Shown: piece by piece, positions 44,669-55,816 of the stretch
How the letters are laid out: the number at the start of each line of letters is the position of its first letter
Position numbering within the stretch: the stretch's first letter is position 1
DNA from: Beverwykella pulmonaria
Lineage: Eukaryota; Ascomycota; Dothideomycetes; Pleosporales; Melanommataceae
Direction: 5' to 3'
DNA: 64,000 nt
Assembly (NCBI GenBank): GCA_001599595.1
Contig: BCHH01000009.1
Coordinates: forward strand, 1,277,774 to 1,341,773
Made by a program: the position numbers and the translations under genes
Notes under the pieces: generated by a model
The model's input: the letters and a program-made list of their open reading frames with translations, nothing else
Database searches by the model: none
Told to the model about the DNA's origin: nothing

Positions 44669-45229
44669 TCACATCCGGAGGGACCAATATGTGGCGAACT
44701 CTCTGACTTCGGGCTGCGGGGCAGGCGTTTGTACAACCACGGGAATAGCAACGGGGCCGAATGTCGAGATTGCGCTCCCTATCGGCTCGTAGATAGGAGA
44801 CGGCACCTCGAGGACCTCGACGTCCTCCATCTCGTGGCGCGGCTCTGAATCCCCAATCTCGCACACGGGCGTGCCAACCAACTCAGCAATCTTCTTCTCT
44901 TGGGAATGGAGTTCGGGCGGGCTGCTCACGCCCTTCTTCTTCCTTTGGTCTTTCTTGCCCTTCTTTGCTTTCGACTTCTTCGCTTTCCGTTTACGACTGC
45001 GCAAGTAGAAGTGGAGGGCCATGAAGCAGGCGACGAGGAAAATGAGCAGCAGCGAGAAAATCAGCATAATCTCGCCGGCCTTGACCACGGACGGCGAAGA
45101 CTCGTTCTGGGTGGCGGCTTGGGAGGCTTGCGGGGTCGGGGTGCTCGCGGGTTCCTTGGGGTTGGCTGGCGTCGGGGGAGGGTCGTCGATGGAGCGCGCG
45201 TCCGCCGCGGCCCTCACCTGCAACCACAT
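44669..45229 (-). CDS. Predicted single-pass membrane protein, 186 residues
   Basis: Single frame. The N-terminal 50 residues are Pro/Ala/Thr-rich. A membrane helix at about 54-77 (IMLIFSLLLIFLVACFMALH) is followed at once by a strongly basic stretch (RKRKAKKSKAKKGKKDQRKKKG) that would place the C-terminus in the cytoplasm. The tail is acidic and Pro-rich. No family is recognised. The ATG is followed after 9 nt by GTGAGG, a good splice donor, so the annotated first residues could instead be a first exon with an intron behind it. The gene is therefore plausible but the 5' end is uncertain. Confidence 0.5.
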   Translation of the reverse strand: MWLQVRAAADARSIDDPPPTPANPKEPASTPTPQASQAATQNESSPSVVKAGEIMLIFSLLLIFLVACFMALHFYLRSRKRKAKKSKAKKGKKDQRKKKGVSSPPELHSQEKKIAELVGTPVCEIGDSEPRHEMEDVEVLEVPSPIYEPIGSAISTFGPVAIPVVVQTPAPQPEVREFATYWSLRM

Positions 45230-48200
45230 GGTTCCGGCGACGCTATGCTATGGGAACCGCTCGAGTCGAATTGTGAATGGGACCAAGTCATCGAAGGAGA
45301 GACAGGACCGGATGGTAGAGAGAGGCTCTGATGTGATACCGAGGGCGAGGTACAGGACCATCACGCCCGCCCCAGAAAGTGGCCGTGGCTGCATTTAAGG
45401 GAGCGAGGCGAGGAGCACGCAAATTGGAAGGATACGAGCTGAGGGCGTATGGCCTACGCTCTTTCCGGCAGCCCATTGAGCGCGTAACATGGGTCAACAC
45501 CGTGCGACTGGGTCGAGAACGGCAGATGGGCGATTGGAATACCCGGCCAGTTGGCGGGCCGGACGGAGCCTGCGGACGATCCGCGAAATTAGGCAGGTGG
45601 CCGTGCAGCCCAGTTGGGGGCGCGTGTTTTGGCGTTTCCAAAGCAGCGGGGCGGCGCGCAGTGGGAAAAACAATTCGCATACTGGATTCTCGGTGCACAC
45701 AACCGCGACTTCAAGCACGCAATGAATTCTTCGGGCTCAGCAGACTCGTGGGCGGCGTGCTGTTGGTGGCGGCCTTGCTATCGATACGGGAGGCATGCTA
45801 GATTGGAGGAAAATCCGCGGTCGACATCCCAACCCTGCACGATGCAGCTTGGAGATGCCCTGACCTTCTCCCTTTGGGCGTGCATCCGGGGGCGGAAAGC
45901 TTTGGCGCGTTTCTTTCACCCCACATCCAGCGGCCAAGCGCAAATGTCCGCGGCCTCCTCCCCCTCTACCGTGACCGGGTGGTCTCCCATTCCCATTCGC
46001 CAGGCGGGGGCCCCTCAGCTCTATCCTGTGTTAGGCAGGCCCCTCGTACTATTTGAGTGCGGTGTCTCAGACGCACTGCATCTGCAATAGCAGCGCAGGA
46101 TTATAGGCCGGCGACGAAATCTCGCTTAGGCATGGCATTGAGCATTGGGATGATAATGTTGGATAATTGCACACGAAACACTTACGCTGGCCGACTGCAT
46201 GAATCATGGTCCTGTGACCGGTGGCGATCGATTTGCGCATTGCGACTTCTCCGCAAACACCTGGAGAACCAAGAGTGTTGAGGGCATTCCTCTCACGCAC
46301 CCAGCCGTCTCAGCACATCTGCCGACAGTACGACTGCGCGTCAGGGAATCGACACCAGTGATCGCTCATGCAAGCAGCTCAGGAATGGCCGTCTGGGCCA
46401 GCGGAACGCTGGCATCAAGAAAAGCCCACGTGTTGGAGGTAGAGATGCCAAGACTGTGAACGCGGCTCTGGCTGGACGATCTTCATTTGCTCAAGGTTGC
46501 ACAGTGTCACAGCATTGGTACCTTGCGCGACCTCGATCATACGATCAACAATGCGTCCCAGCTGATCTTCCTGCGGCGACGCGCTGACGGTTCCAATCCC
46601 CCTTCAACACGAATTTAGCTCTTGACGACGAGCCAGGTCCATTCTTTCCTACAGCCCAGCGACCTCGCGAGCGGAGATTCCTTTGAGCACACCAGCGATC
46701 CTGAATCTCATCTCATCTGAGGGCCCAGCAGCAGAGCTGATCGGCACTCTCGCGCGGCTTGTGCCGGCCAGTCGGTCCTACCATCTGACGGTCTAGACAA
46801 CCGGTCCCCTGGTTCCCAGACGCAGACTGCGAGTAAAGCCTTTCTTAGGACTGTTTTCCTGTTCCAAGGACACACGGCAAAAGCGTCAGATACCCGGCCA
46901 ACGACAGCGTCAACAATGCGTCTTGCGTTCCCAGTGCTCCACTCTTCTCCATTCCAGCCTTGCATGACGGCGTACGTGGCTGTCAGAGAAGCGAGGCACC
47001 AACAGCTCAAGACGTTGACCGCAAAAACACTGGTTGGCCAGGGTACGATGGGACACTTCGCGAAATGAGGTTTCTAGTAAATGCGTTCACCGATGTTCAG
47101 TTCGGTACCGTCAGCAGAGCGGGAAGGCTGAGTAGGTTAGACTGCCCGCCCACAACACATGCCTATACAGTCACTATGTCCGTTCCGTCCCGTCTGACCT
47201 GCCAAGCGCGAACCTGAGAACACTGCTTTGCTGTACCGAAATAGCGTCGCCGAGCTTCCTTTAGGAGCGCTAGTGCCTGGTTGGAACGCATCTATGTTCT
47301 CCTTAGCTGAGTTCAGTAACATGTTCCTATCTTCGGGTGCTTTGATAGCAGCTTGACGTATCATTTCGCCCTACTTTCTTTTGTTCCATTGTCAACCAAC
47401 ATGTCGGCTGAATGAAGTACGGTAGTGTCGACTGGACAAAGTTGTACAGAGTCAGGGGATCCCACGGCCGCTTCAACCGTCCGAGTATCCCGTACATGTT
47501 ACTGCTGCGTGACAACACTGGGTGTAATGTTTACTTCCCCTCCTGATTGACTATGGATTGGCTACACCCTCTGGGTGACTAGCTTTTGGGTAATTATGAA
47601 ACATTACTAATGCACCAGTGCTCGGATTCCGAAGTTCTTTTCAATACAACAGATTCCTAATCATTGAAATCTTCCCTTTTTGCAAATGGTTAGACCCAAG
47701 CGAGAAGATTTGTGGGAAAAACCACTCTGCTTTGACTAGTTTCTGCTCAAAACTCGTGCAAGGGACAAGAAAAGATGGAATTGTGATTTTCTAAAGCACA
47801 TGAGATATCATAATGATGCAAGGAAATAAATAATGGTCAGACAACCCACCTAATCCTATAAACGTGCAGGTACAAGATCAAAGAGTCCAAATTATAACTC
47901 TACCGAAAATTCGAGTCGCGTGGGTTCCTCGTTCAATGACGGTCAAGTCAATTTTTTCGCAACTTTCACAACTTTCACAGCTAGAGAAACAATAATTCCC
48001 AACACCAATATTTTGGAACCCTCCATTTTCCCTTTTTCACTAGTAGTTTCCTAAAAAAACTAAACTTGCCTAGCTTCCTCAGATGTGCTGCCTTACAGAT
48101 AACCGCTGTGGCACACGGCGCAGTCAGGGGGGCGGCGTATGAATCCACAACACAGAAAAAACCAGACACCCAAAAACCAATCAATCCAGCTAATGTGCCA

Positions 48201-48351
48201 CTGCTAGGTCATGCGATGGCTAGAAGAAGATTTTCGTGGCGGTTACACGGCGTGCGCCTCGCATGCTGTGCATACTTCAACAGGCCGCCTCGTGCCCACA
48301 CATCCTGCCTCGTCACTCTCAAAATTCATATTTTTCATAAAAACCGTTGCT
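45230..48351. other. Long gap, GC-rich first third
   Basis: 45.2-46.1 kb is clearly GC-richer than its surroundings and has over-long frames on both strands, as expected by chance in such sequence. None has a domain. On the minus strand near 46440-46600 one frame reads LGRIVDRMIEVAQGTNAV, and near 47140-47360 another reads AKENIDAFQPGTSAPKG. They look protein-like but I cannot place them. Part of an unrecognised minus-strand gene may lie here. Confidence 0.4.
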
Positions 48352-49885
48352 ATGTCATCAGACATGAGCAACTTCGAGGCCCGTCTTATAAAGTTGATGG
48401 CTGTTGAAGATGAGAAGACAGCATTTATGCAGGTATATTACTGGATCCTTGAGGTCGGCCACCCATCCGCTAACAACAGTTAAAGGATCTCATCAAGTGT
48501 GTCAGAACACTAGAAGTTGGCCTGTCTGATGCTCAACGTCAGCTAAACCATGCAATTTATGCCACCGATATGTACAAGCGAAATGATGAACAAAAGGGTA
48601 TCAAGTTGCTCAAGATCCAACAAAGCCTGGTACGAATACATGTCAACAGAGTAGAAGAAACTAAATAACGCCTAACACTCTCGATAGGATCAGATGAATT
48701 ATGTTGTGGTGCTCATCGATGGCGACTGCATGCTGGCAAGTCCTCACCAGCAACACTGGGTAGTCACGCTCTTACTAACGTAGCATATAGTTCGTGAATG
48801 AACTACTGAAAGCCGGCGAGAATGGCGGTCGTCAAGCGTCACGCCTACTCAAGACCAGTGTTATGGAATACCTGCGAAGCAAACACTCCGACATTCCTGC
48901 CAACGTTAAGATCACGATCCGAGTGTATGCAAACTTCAGAGGGCTAGCACGTGCGTATTGTGACGCACAGGTGCTCGGGAATCCCGGTGAATTGGGGAAC
49001 TTTGTGAACGGATTCAACAAGGAAGATGCGTTCTGTGACTTTGTCAACGCGGGTGACGGGAAAGAGTGTGCCGATGAGAAACTCAAAGGTAAAAAACCGT
49101 TTAGGAGTCGAAATTACGACAGGAATGTTAGGCTTACGAGTGTAGCTGCCTTCCAGATGAGTTTCGACAGTGTTCAGTGCCGCCACATTATCTTCGGGGG
49201 CAGTGGCGACAATGGGTATGCGCGACTCTTGGGGCCGCACGTTGACTCGACCAGGATTTCACTGCTAGAGGGTCCGCCCTTTGGGAAAGAGCTTGCCCAA
49301 TTGGCCACTAAGTATCCTGTCATGGACTGTAGCGCGGTGTTTTGTAAGACCAAGCTTGTAGCTCGAAGGTTTGAAATAGACGTCGTTTCTTCGCCCATTC
49401 CAGAACTACAGAATACCACGACCGCCAACTACGCTACCGCAGTCTCGAACAGAAGTCTTCAATCAAGTCCGGGTTCTCGGCCTGCTGTCGCCACAAGCTG
49501 GAACACAATCTCTCCTCGAAACAGCAGCGGCAAAATTGCAAGGAATGCAGCAGGCCACAGAATTGACCTGCCACTGCAGTGCTCCAAGGCGGAAATCAAG
49601 GTTATGAAGATGAAAAAGGTATGCAACGAGTTCCATATCCTAGGTCACTGTCGCTTTGGGTCAACTTGCACATTTGAGCATGGAACACGGGTCTCGAAGA
49701 GGGCCATGGAAGCCCTGCGATGTGTGGCGCGGCTGTCTAGCTGTCCTGCTGGTTTGGGTTGTGGAGACCCAAACTGCATTCTTGGTCATCGCTGCCCAAA
49801 GGAGCCGTGCAGGAAGGGAGAGATGTGTTTCTTTCCTCCGGCCATGCATGGTGTGGATACGAAAATTGTTTCGTGGGATGGGTGA
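48352..49885 (+). CDS. CCCH zinc-finger protein with NYN/DUF7923-like domain
   Basis: Four exons, 48352-48432, 48486-48629, 48688-48735 and 48791-49885, joined in frame to 455 residues. The third intron starts with GC (GCAAGT) instead of GT. An N-terminal coiled-coil-like region is followed by YVVVLIDGDCMLFVNELLKAG, the start of a fungal domain (about 85-290) that looks like a PIN/NYN-type nuclease fold, with HIIFGGSGDNGYARLL as a second conserved block. The C-terminus has a C-x8-C-x5-C-x3-H finger (CNEFHILGHCRFGSTCTFEH) and two further cysteine-rich pieces. CCCH proteins of this type are expected to bind RNA. A role in RNA turnover is inferred from the family. It stands alone. Confidence 0.8.
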
Positions 49886-51602
49886 AGAACATGTACACGC
49901 CAGTCGTTTTTGATGGGATCATTCTGGTTCAGGTATTGAGGTTGGTTATGTTTGGAGCCCTGGTTATATCCCATGTGTTCAAGGGCGAGCGAAAATGTCG
50001 CTCTGCCCAGTTGTACCAGGGATCCAGGCGAACTGTTTTAGGAATCTTGTAGGACTTCCTCATTGACACCTCTATTCTCTGTTGCGGTTACGATGGAAAC
50101 TCCTCACCTCTCACATCTGGATATTCCTTCTCCTGCTGCTGGTGCATGATGTTTGAAGAGATAGAATATGTAGCAAGAGAATCTTTCGAAGTTACACTCG
50201 TCAAGAGGCACTGAGGAGTTGGATTAGTCAAATCTTGCCGGCTTTTTTGAGTGAGAATAACAGTACAATTCTCGGGTATAATAGTAGACGCGAGAGAAGA
50301 GAGTTCACGGAAAACGCCAATTTTACCCAAAAAGCCATGCGGTAATGAACGCTAGGAAAGGTCTGCACTCCTAGTCCTATAGATTCCGCCTGAATTTGTA
50401 CTCTTCACGGCCAAAGAATGACAGCTTACCTATGGAGTGTATAGGATCTGACACAACGCATTTTGAGGAATTCGTAGGGTATCGGTCTTTAAATACTCTC
50501 CGCATCCATTGTCTGGGATTTTAGTATGCTTCAATACTCCTACCCTGTAAAGAATGTAGTCGCAAGTCAAAGGTGGTATGCAGAATATGTTGAAATTAAT
50601 TATGACATCACGCTGAAGAACTTTTTCGGCACAAGGCATAGAGTAGGCACATGCACGGTCTCCAAGCCGTAGTATGAAGAAGGGGAAGTTGAGCGACTGG
50701 CAAGAACAATTAAAATCGTACGGAAGCTATTAATTAACGCAAGAAACTGTTTAGTGGAAAGCTATTTACCCAAGTAAGATGAAAGGCCTTCTTAATATTA
50801 GAGCAGGAAGCTTCCATCTAGTTCACCTAGGGCATATACGCGTTATTAAGAAAGGCCTTAAGGCTACCGTGACTAGATAGAGCTAATTCTGCTGCCGTTT
50901 GAACGCTTGCCGTTCTGATAGAACTGGTTCCATGTGTTGATAAAGACAGGGTGGAACGGGTTGGCTGGAATACGGTCACGGGTGTTACCGCGATCTTGCT
51001 GTCCACGACGGAAAGCGAACTCCTGAACGGCCGACTCCTCGGGGATAGCGTACATGCTGAGGCTGCTTGTTGTTAGTGTGGGATGCAAGAGGCCTCCAGG
51101 ACTACGGCCAAAGGCATTGGCGGTAGTTGAATGGGAAGAACGACGAGTAGGTGTGCCATACGACATCTGAGAACCTTGGCTGACAAAAGACTCTCCACAG
51201 CAGGATATAATAGTACGCTAAATAGACAGGTAGACGAGTATTTTAAGGCTAATCTAGTTCTCAACGGCTATTGCATTCTGTCGCTGTGGGACGAAGTTTG
51301 AGAGACAGATAGATGTTGGTTGTATTAATTCTACTGAGGAACTACCGAAAAAATATCTGTGTGATTGCCAAGCACGCTAGGAGCCTGCCAAGATAATGAA
51401 TGCAAATACTGTATAGAGGATACACATCATATGACTTACCGGCCGACAGATCCATCTGAGAACCTCTTCGCTCTCCATCTTAGCGTAGCATGAAATAGAG
51501 CCAACTTATCCCATCATTGCATCCCTCACATCCGCGATAGTGAAGACTGTGCCCGGCATCACAATTCATTTATGAACGAATATGTGGTATGTTATTTTCA
51601 CG
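49886..51602. other. Gap without a supported gene
   Basis: Short minus-strand frames at 50088-50330, 50430-50639 and 50873-51166 lack domains. The last (97 residues, Ser/Asn-rich) is the most gene-like but I could not confirm it. Confidence 0.4.
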
Positions 51603-53066
51603 TTAACTATGACATTCAAATGCCCAGTGCCCAACTTCTCCACGTACATGGCATTTGTCAGGACATTCGTCAGCCCAGTGCCCTACTTCTCCACATGCAT
51701 AGCATTTATCAGGACATTCGTCAGCCCAGTGCCCAACTTCTCCACATGCATAGCATGTATATTTAGGACATTTGTTAGCCCAGTGCCCAAATTCTCTACA
51801 TGCATAGCAGACAGAGATCTCTAGTGGTATCCTTCCATTGTTTGCAGCGAGCTTCTTTAATATTGCTTTGTGTAAAGCAATATTTTGTACAGGTGTTCCT
51901 GCCGGACCAACATGAGTTTGCAGAATATCCGCCAACAGCTTGCGGGTTTCCAAGTCGAAGGGTAGTCCAAGCAGCTTAAGGAGATCAACGGTTGATTTCC
52001 GCCAATTTAGGTTGTCACCTTTCTTCCGTGCTAGATTCGCAAGTATAGAGTCCAGTTCAGTCTGCGTTAGGGGTACGGAGACTCCTCCACTGTGCATAGC
52101 GTTGTCTGCTGTAGGTTGCTCGGCTACTTTAGTCGCCGTAATACAGGACAAGATCTCCTTCGCGCACGCTGCTGCTGTCCCTGCTGCATACGCCTGCCAG
52201 GTGTTGTTCTTGTGCGAGTCGGCGTAGTCGCAGATGCCGCAAATAACGAGGCAAGGGAAGTTGTTCATCAGACCCGCTGCCTCCATCTCGAAGCAGAGCA
52301 CGCCGCCAAGCTCTGCGCTAACCTTGTCCCTTTCAGCAGCACTCCTCATGACCTGGTTCCCGGATGCAATTGTACCGTAATGCACCATTATTTCCTCTCC
52401 ACTCTCGCGCGGCTGTCGAGCCTCTTGTCGGTCAATGCTGCACAGGCCGCATGTCTGCCCTCCCACATGATCGTATGCTGCCTCAAACAAAATGTCAGGC
52501 CCTGTCTTGTTGCGCTGGAACTTAGGAAGGCAGTCGAACTTGGAGGCGTGCTTAGAGCGCCAGTCTCTGTTCAATAACTCGTTCGCCTGCAGTCTAGATA
52601 CCGCGGCAAGCAGAATCCGCGGCGGAGAGTTTAGCGACCCTGTTCGCTCAAATCCGCTAGGTGTTGCCTTCCCTATGTCATATTGTACAACCCCACCAAA
52701 GGTCCCATTCGGTTTGCTAACTATTACGTCCCCGAGTCGTATGTCCATCTCTTTGTTTGGAACTCCTCCTCCTATGCCCACCATCAGCCCGAACTGGATC
52801 CTCTTGAAGGTCGCCTTCATCTGTGCTACCACGGCCGCCGCTGGGTTGTTGCCGATCAGGCCAGCTGGCAGACATACAATTACTACGTGGTGTCCTTTTA
52901 TCGACCCCAAGACATAGAGGTTTTCGTCGTTGTCGTCGCGCTCAAGGTGTTCGTGCTCTTCGTCAAGCATCTGCTGAGCCGCGGCCAGCTCGACTGAAAG
53001 GGCGCATACCCATCCTACCGTGTAGTCTTCGCGGCGCAGTCGGCGAGGCATTCGGGGGAGTTTCAA
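51603..53066 (-). CDS. PNP_UDP_1 nucleoside phosphorylase-like protein with DUF3597 and four zinc knuckles
   Basis: Intronless frame of 487 residues. Residues about 15-310 form a purine nucleoside phosphorylase-like domain as found at the N-terminus of many fungal NLRs (VGWVCALSVELAAAQ, MVGIGGGVP, DIRLGDVIVS, ASGNQVMRSA, CFEMEAAGLMNNFPCLVICG, ICDYADSHKN). Residues about 335-415 match DUF3597 (LNWRKSTVDLLKLLGL, then IALHKAILKKLAANNG), a domain known mainly from bacteria. The C-terminal 68 residues are four CCHC zinc knuckles. The second and third are identical in protein, and the fourth has lost a cysteine (CHVR instead of CYAC). The repeats are coded by units of about 51 bp. No NB-ARC/NACHT is present. 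Met7 is an alternative start. Nucleotide binding or cleavage and nucleic-acid binding are inferred. Confidence 0.88.
   Translation of the reverse strand: MKLPRMPRRLRREDYTVGWVCALSVELAAAQQMLDEEHEHLERDDNDENLYVLGSIKGHHVVIVCLPAGLIGNNPAAAVVAQMKATFKRIQFGLMVGIGGGVPNKEMDIRLGDVIVSKPNGTFGGVVQYDIGKATPSGFERTGSLNSPPRILLAAVSRLQANELLNRDWRSKHASKFDCLPKFQRNKTGPDILFEAAYDHVGGQTCGLCSIDRQEARQPRESGEEIMVHYGTIASGNQVMRSAAERDKVSAELGGVLCFEMEAAGLMNNFPCLVICGICDYADSHKNNTWQAYAAGTAAACAKEILSCITATKVAEQPTADNAMHSGGVSVPLTQTELDSILANLARKKGDNLNWRKSTVDLLKLLGLPFDLETRKLLADILQTHVGPAGTPVQNIALHKAILKKLAANNGRIPLEISVCYACREFGHWANKCPKYTCYACGEVGHWADECPDKCYACGEVGHWADECPDKCHVRGEVGHWAFECHS
51622..51811. repeat. Tandem repeat of about 51 bp encoding zinc knuckles
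   Basis: Units begin GCCCAGTGCCCA on the plus strand. The first three are very alike; the next is 54 bp long and then diverges. High similarity between units suggests recent duplication and possible copy-number variation. Confidence 0.85.
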
Positions 53067-54335
53067 TGTGAGGTAAGTGACAGAGGCGCTCTTATAGAAG
53101 TAATCTTGCTATGAGTGTGAAGTGAAGATGGTAACTAGGACACGCTGTGTGTTGGCAGGCTGGCAGATAAACCGCTCAGCCTCATGGCGCGCGTTCTGGC
53201 CGGTCTCCTGCTCGCTGTTGAGATGGGCTGGGGTGTGGCCGTTTCAAAATCGCATGGCAATCAGCCCCGGTTGGGACCCGGTAGGATCGGTGCTACAGTG
53301 GTAGCCGCTTATTGACCTTCCTAGCTAGGGCCGGGCCGGGCTGGGTTCAGGTCCGAATCCTTGTGGAAGCCAGCTGCCAGTTCGGAGCAGTGTTTGCATA
53401 AGATTTAGATAATTGGAGCACGCATTTCAGCTGAAAGTGCTTCGACCCCTCTTTGCTGTGCCTCAGTATTGCAGCCCAATGCTACGTTTCCGCCTAATGG
53501 CTGCCGGTAGGACTGACTGAAAAGATCTCTAATGTAACCGCAGTACCAGCTGCACAAGGTGTGTACTTGAACTTCCAGTGCCAGTTAACTCCATAGATAT
53601 ATTGTCTTTCTCCGTGACAATTATATATATGGTCTTATACAGATATGTCCAAGAACTTCCCCTCCGCTACATGTAGTCACTGCCATAGTTCTCATGGCAC
53701 CACTGTCTGACTTCGCTGCCTCTCCCAGGCCTTTCCTCACCTGGCTGTCTCGCTACGCAATCATGTTATAGGCCTAGCAATATGTTAACGAACCTGTCTC
53801 CTCGCTGATGTATATTTGCTCTTACAAGAGCAATCTCGTTCTGCACACGTTCTTTATCTGACTAAGAGCGCAGACTTACATTGCGAGGCATCTGAAGCTG
53901 AGAATCGATGTTCACCTAGAATCTATCGGACGCCTTGGTGGGTTCTCCACTCCTATATCTATTTTGAACCGAAATGTCTTCTTTGCTAAAATAGGACTCG
54001 CTTTCTTAGTACCTTGTACGATGTCCCGTATAGACTACACAGAGTTATCCCGCATGACAACAACTGCCTCAATAATTGGCACGTGTAAAGAGTATGGCTT
54101 TGAAGGCTGCGGTCTTAGCCACATTTTGAATAAGATGCCCTGAAGGAGGGTTTAGAACGAAGACGACGCGCCAATCACAAAACAACGCATTGGTCTGGAA
54201 GCCAGTGCGAACAGAAAGTAGGCAGGGTGTATATTATATATGTATGTAGGTAATGTACAGCTGATATATATATGGTAACGGACGTGATTAATCAGTGTCA
54301 TATCCACGTGACTGGAATGGTGCCCGGGATGTTGC
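53067..54335. other. Intergenic, no gene seen
   Basis: Contains the promoter of the PNP gene on its left. The 53.3-54.2 kb part has no frame of interest. Short TATATATA runs occur near 53622 and 54234. Confidence 0.4.
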
Positions 54336-54530
54336 ATGGGAGGAGCTGCTCACAGGTCCGTAGATATTGAACCTTCCATTATCTTTCTCTTTCTGAACAG
54401 ATTCGACATTAGCAAGAAATATCCATATCAACCCCTCGGAAGTACATCTCTTGGCTGCAAATACTACAAGTTGGGTGCGCACAGCAGCGGCGACTACGTC
54501 GGCGTCCTGGGCCCATACCACACGAAGGGC
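54336..54530 (+). pseudogene. UstYa/DUF3328-like relic, copy 1
   Basis: Shares its layout with 55447-55742 (GGAAHRS, then KYYKLGAH, then DYVGVLGPYH). In this copy the HxxHC motif is lost after PYH. Intact UstYa-like proteins act in the assembly of fungal cyclic peptide metabolites. This fragment cannot. Confidence 0.5.
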
Positions 54531-54594
54531 AGTGAAACTAATACTCAGGACGAAACGCAACAACGTGGATTCCACTTTCAACCACGGATTCTAA

Positions 54595-54957
54595 AAGACT
54601 CCACGTGATCACGAGTATCTGGTGTCAGAAGGATGCTCATCAGGATTCGAATGGATGATTTTCCGCTCCGTGGAGAACGACGATCATATCACGATCTGGG
54701 CGACAAATCGTGAGGATCCTGCTACTGTAGGGGCACTTGCTACAAAGTTAGACTTCAGTTTATCATACAGCTTGAAGAGCGGACCGGATGATGTTGAGGC
54801 TCAATTATTACTTTTGGGATCAGGTGCAGCAGATGGACTGAGAAATGCAAGGAACTTTCGGTTTCGATTCAATGACGCTGTTCTGACTCAGTTCAAAGAA
54901 GAAATGTTGTCTCCAGACGATCACATACGATCTAATGTGACGTGGTTTCGAGGATAG
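54595..54957 (+). CDS. Unrecognised frame of about 120 residues
   Basis: Open from 54595 to the stop at 54957 with no ATG near its start, so it would be an exon of a longer gene or a relic. It reads EYLVSEGCSSGFEWMIFRSV, HITIWATNREDPATVG and ARNFRFRFNDAVLTQF. I recognise no family. It lies between the two UstYa-like relics and may belong to the same decayed region. Confidence 0.3.
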   Translation, partial: KTPRDHEYLVSEGCSSGFEWMIFRSVENDDHITIWATNREDPATVGALATKLDFSLSYSLKSGPDDVEAQLLLLGSGAADGLRNARNFRFRFNDAVLTQFKEEMLSPDDHIRSNVTWFRG

Positions 54958-55446
54958 CCTATTCACTGGAACACAAGAGCGCACTCATATTACGAGGTGA
55001 CGAATAACGGTGGGGACTTTGAGACTAGATAATGTTCTATTTATTGAGCATACCTATTGCCCTTGGTTTGAGGGCACCAACCATAATCCTATTTCCCAAA
55101 CTTCAAACCAAAATGCATCATTCGTTGGTTACAGTAACGGCGCCTGTAGCCTGCCCAGTCTCAACCTCTCCATCCATAATGATCACTCGCCTAATATTGA
55201 TAGCTACTCTATTCTCTATTAAACTTTACTTCCAAACCCCCATAGACCCTAGACCATCGCGATATTTGGGTAGTATGTCAAAACATCAGGGTCCTACACT
55301 CGAGTTTCCAACCGGAACAACGAACCCGCAGTCTATGCTTGAGAAGCTCTCCTCATACAACAACAATATTCCAACAGCTAACTGCACTCAAGCCTTTCAA
55401 ATTTCATCCAACTACTTTTTCTCTTCTACATCACGACACATCATAG

Positions 55447-55742
55447 GAGGAGCCGCTCACAGGTCCATAGATATTGGACTTTCATGATATTTCTCTTTCT
55501 GAACAGATTCCACACTGGTAAGAAATATCTGCATCACGCGCTCGGAAGCACTTCTCATGGACACAAATACTACAGGTTGGGTGTGCACCAGCAGCAGCGA
55601 CTACGTCAGCATCCTAAGCCCATACCACCAGCTTCATTGCGCTAGTACACTGCGCCAGCTGATCCATCAGAAGTATGGCTCACGCATAACTCAGGAGCAG
55701 CGGAATTTCTTCCTGTGGAAACAACGCCATTCAGGTAAGTAA
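55447..55742 (+). pseudogene. UstYa/DUF3328-like relic, copy 2, with HxxHC motif
   Basis: The frame 55557-55742 contains DYVSILSPYHQLHCASTLRQ, matching the first HxxHC motif of the UstYa family. The upstream GGAAHRSIDI piece is in another frame. The second family motif (DHCxxxLRQ) is absent, as the sequence runs into the 3' end of the MTP18 gene. Diverged duplicate of 54336-54530. Confidence 0.6.
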
Positions 55743-55816
55743 AGATATCCCCACCCATCCGCGTATCGCGTCGTATGTTGACTGATTTGAAAAGATTGCT
55801 GCCAGGAAGTTTCTCT

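Noticed and set aside
45379..46090. Several frames of 75-158 residues on both strands
   Set aside because: Expected in GC-rich sequence; Trp/Arg/Cys-rich products with no domain.
54622..54957. Start codon for the unrecognised frame at 54622
   Set aside because: The codon there is GTG; the frame is open further upstream without an ATG, so a start cannot be set.
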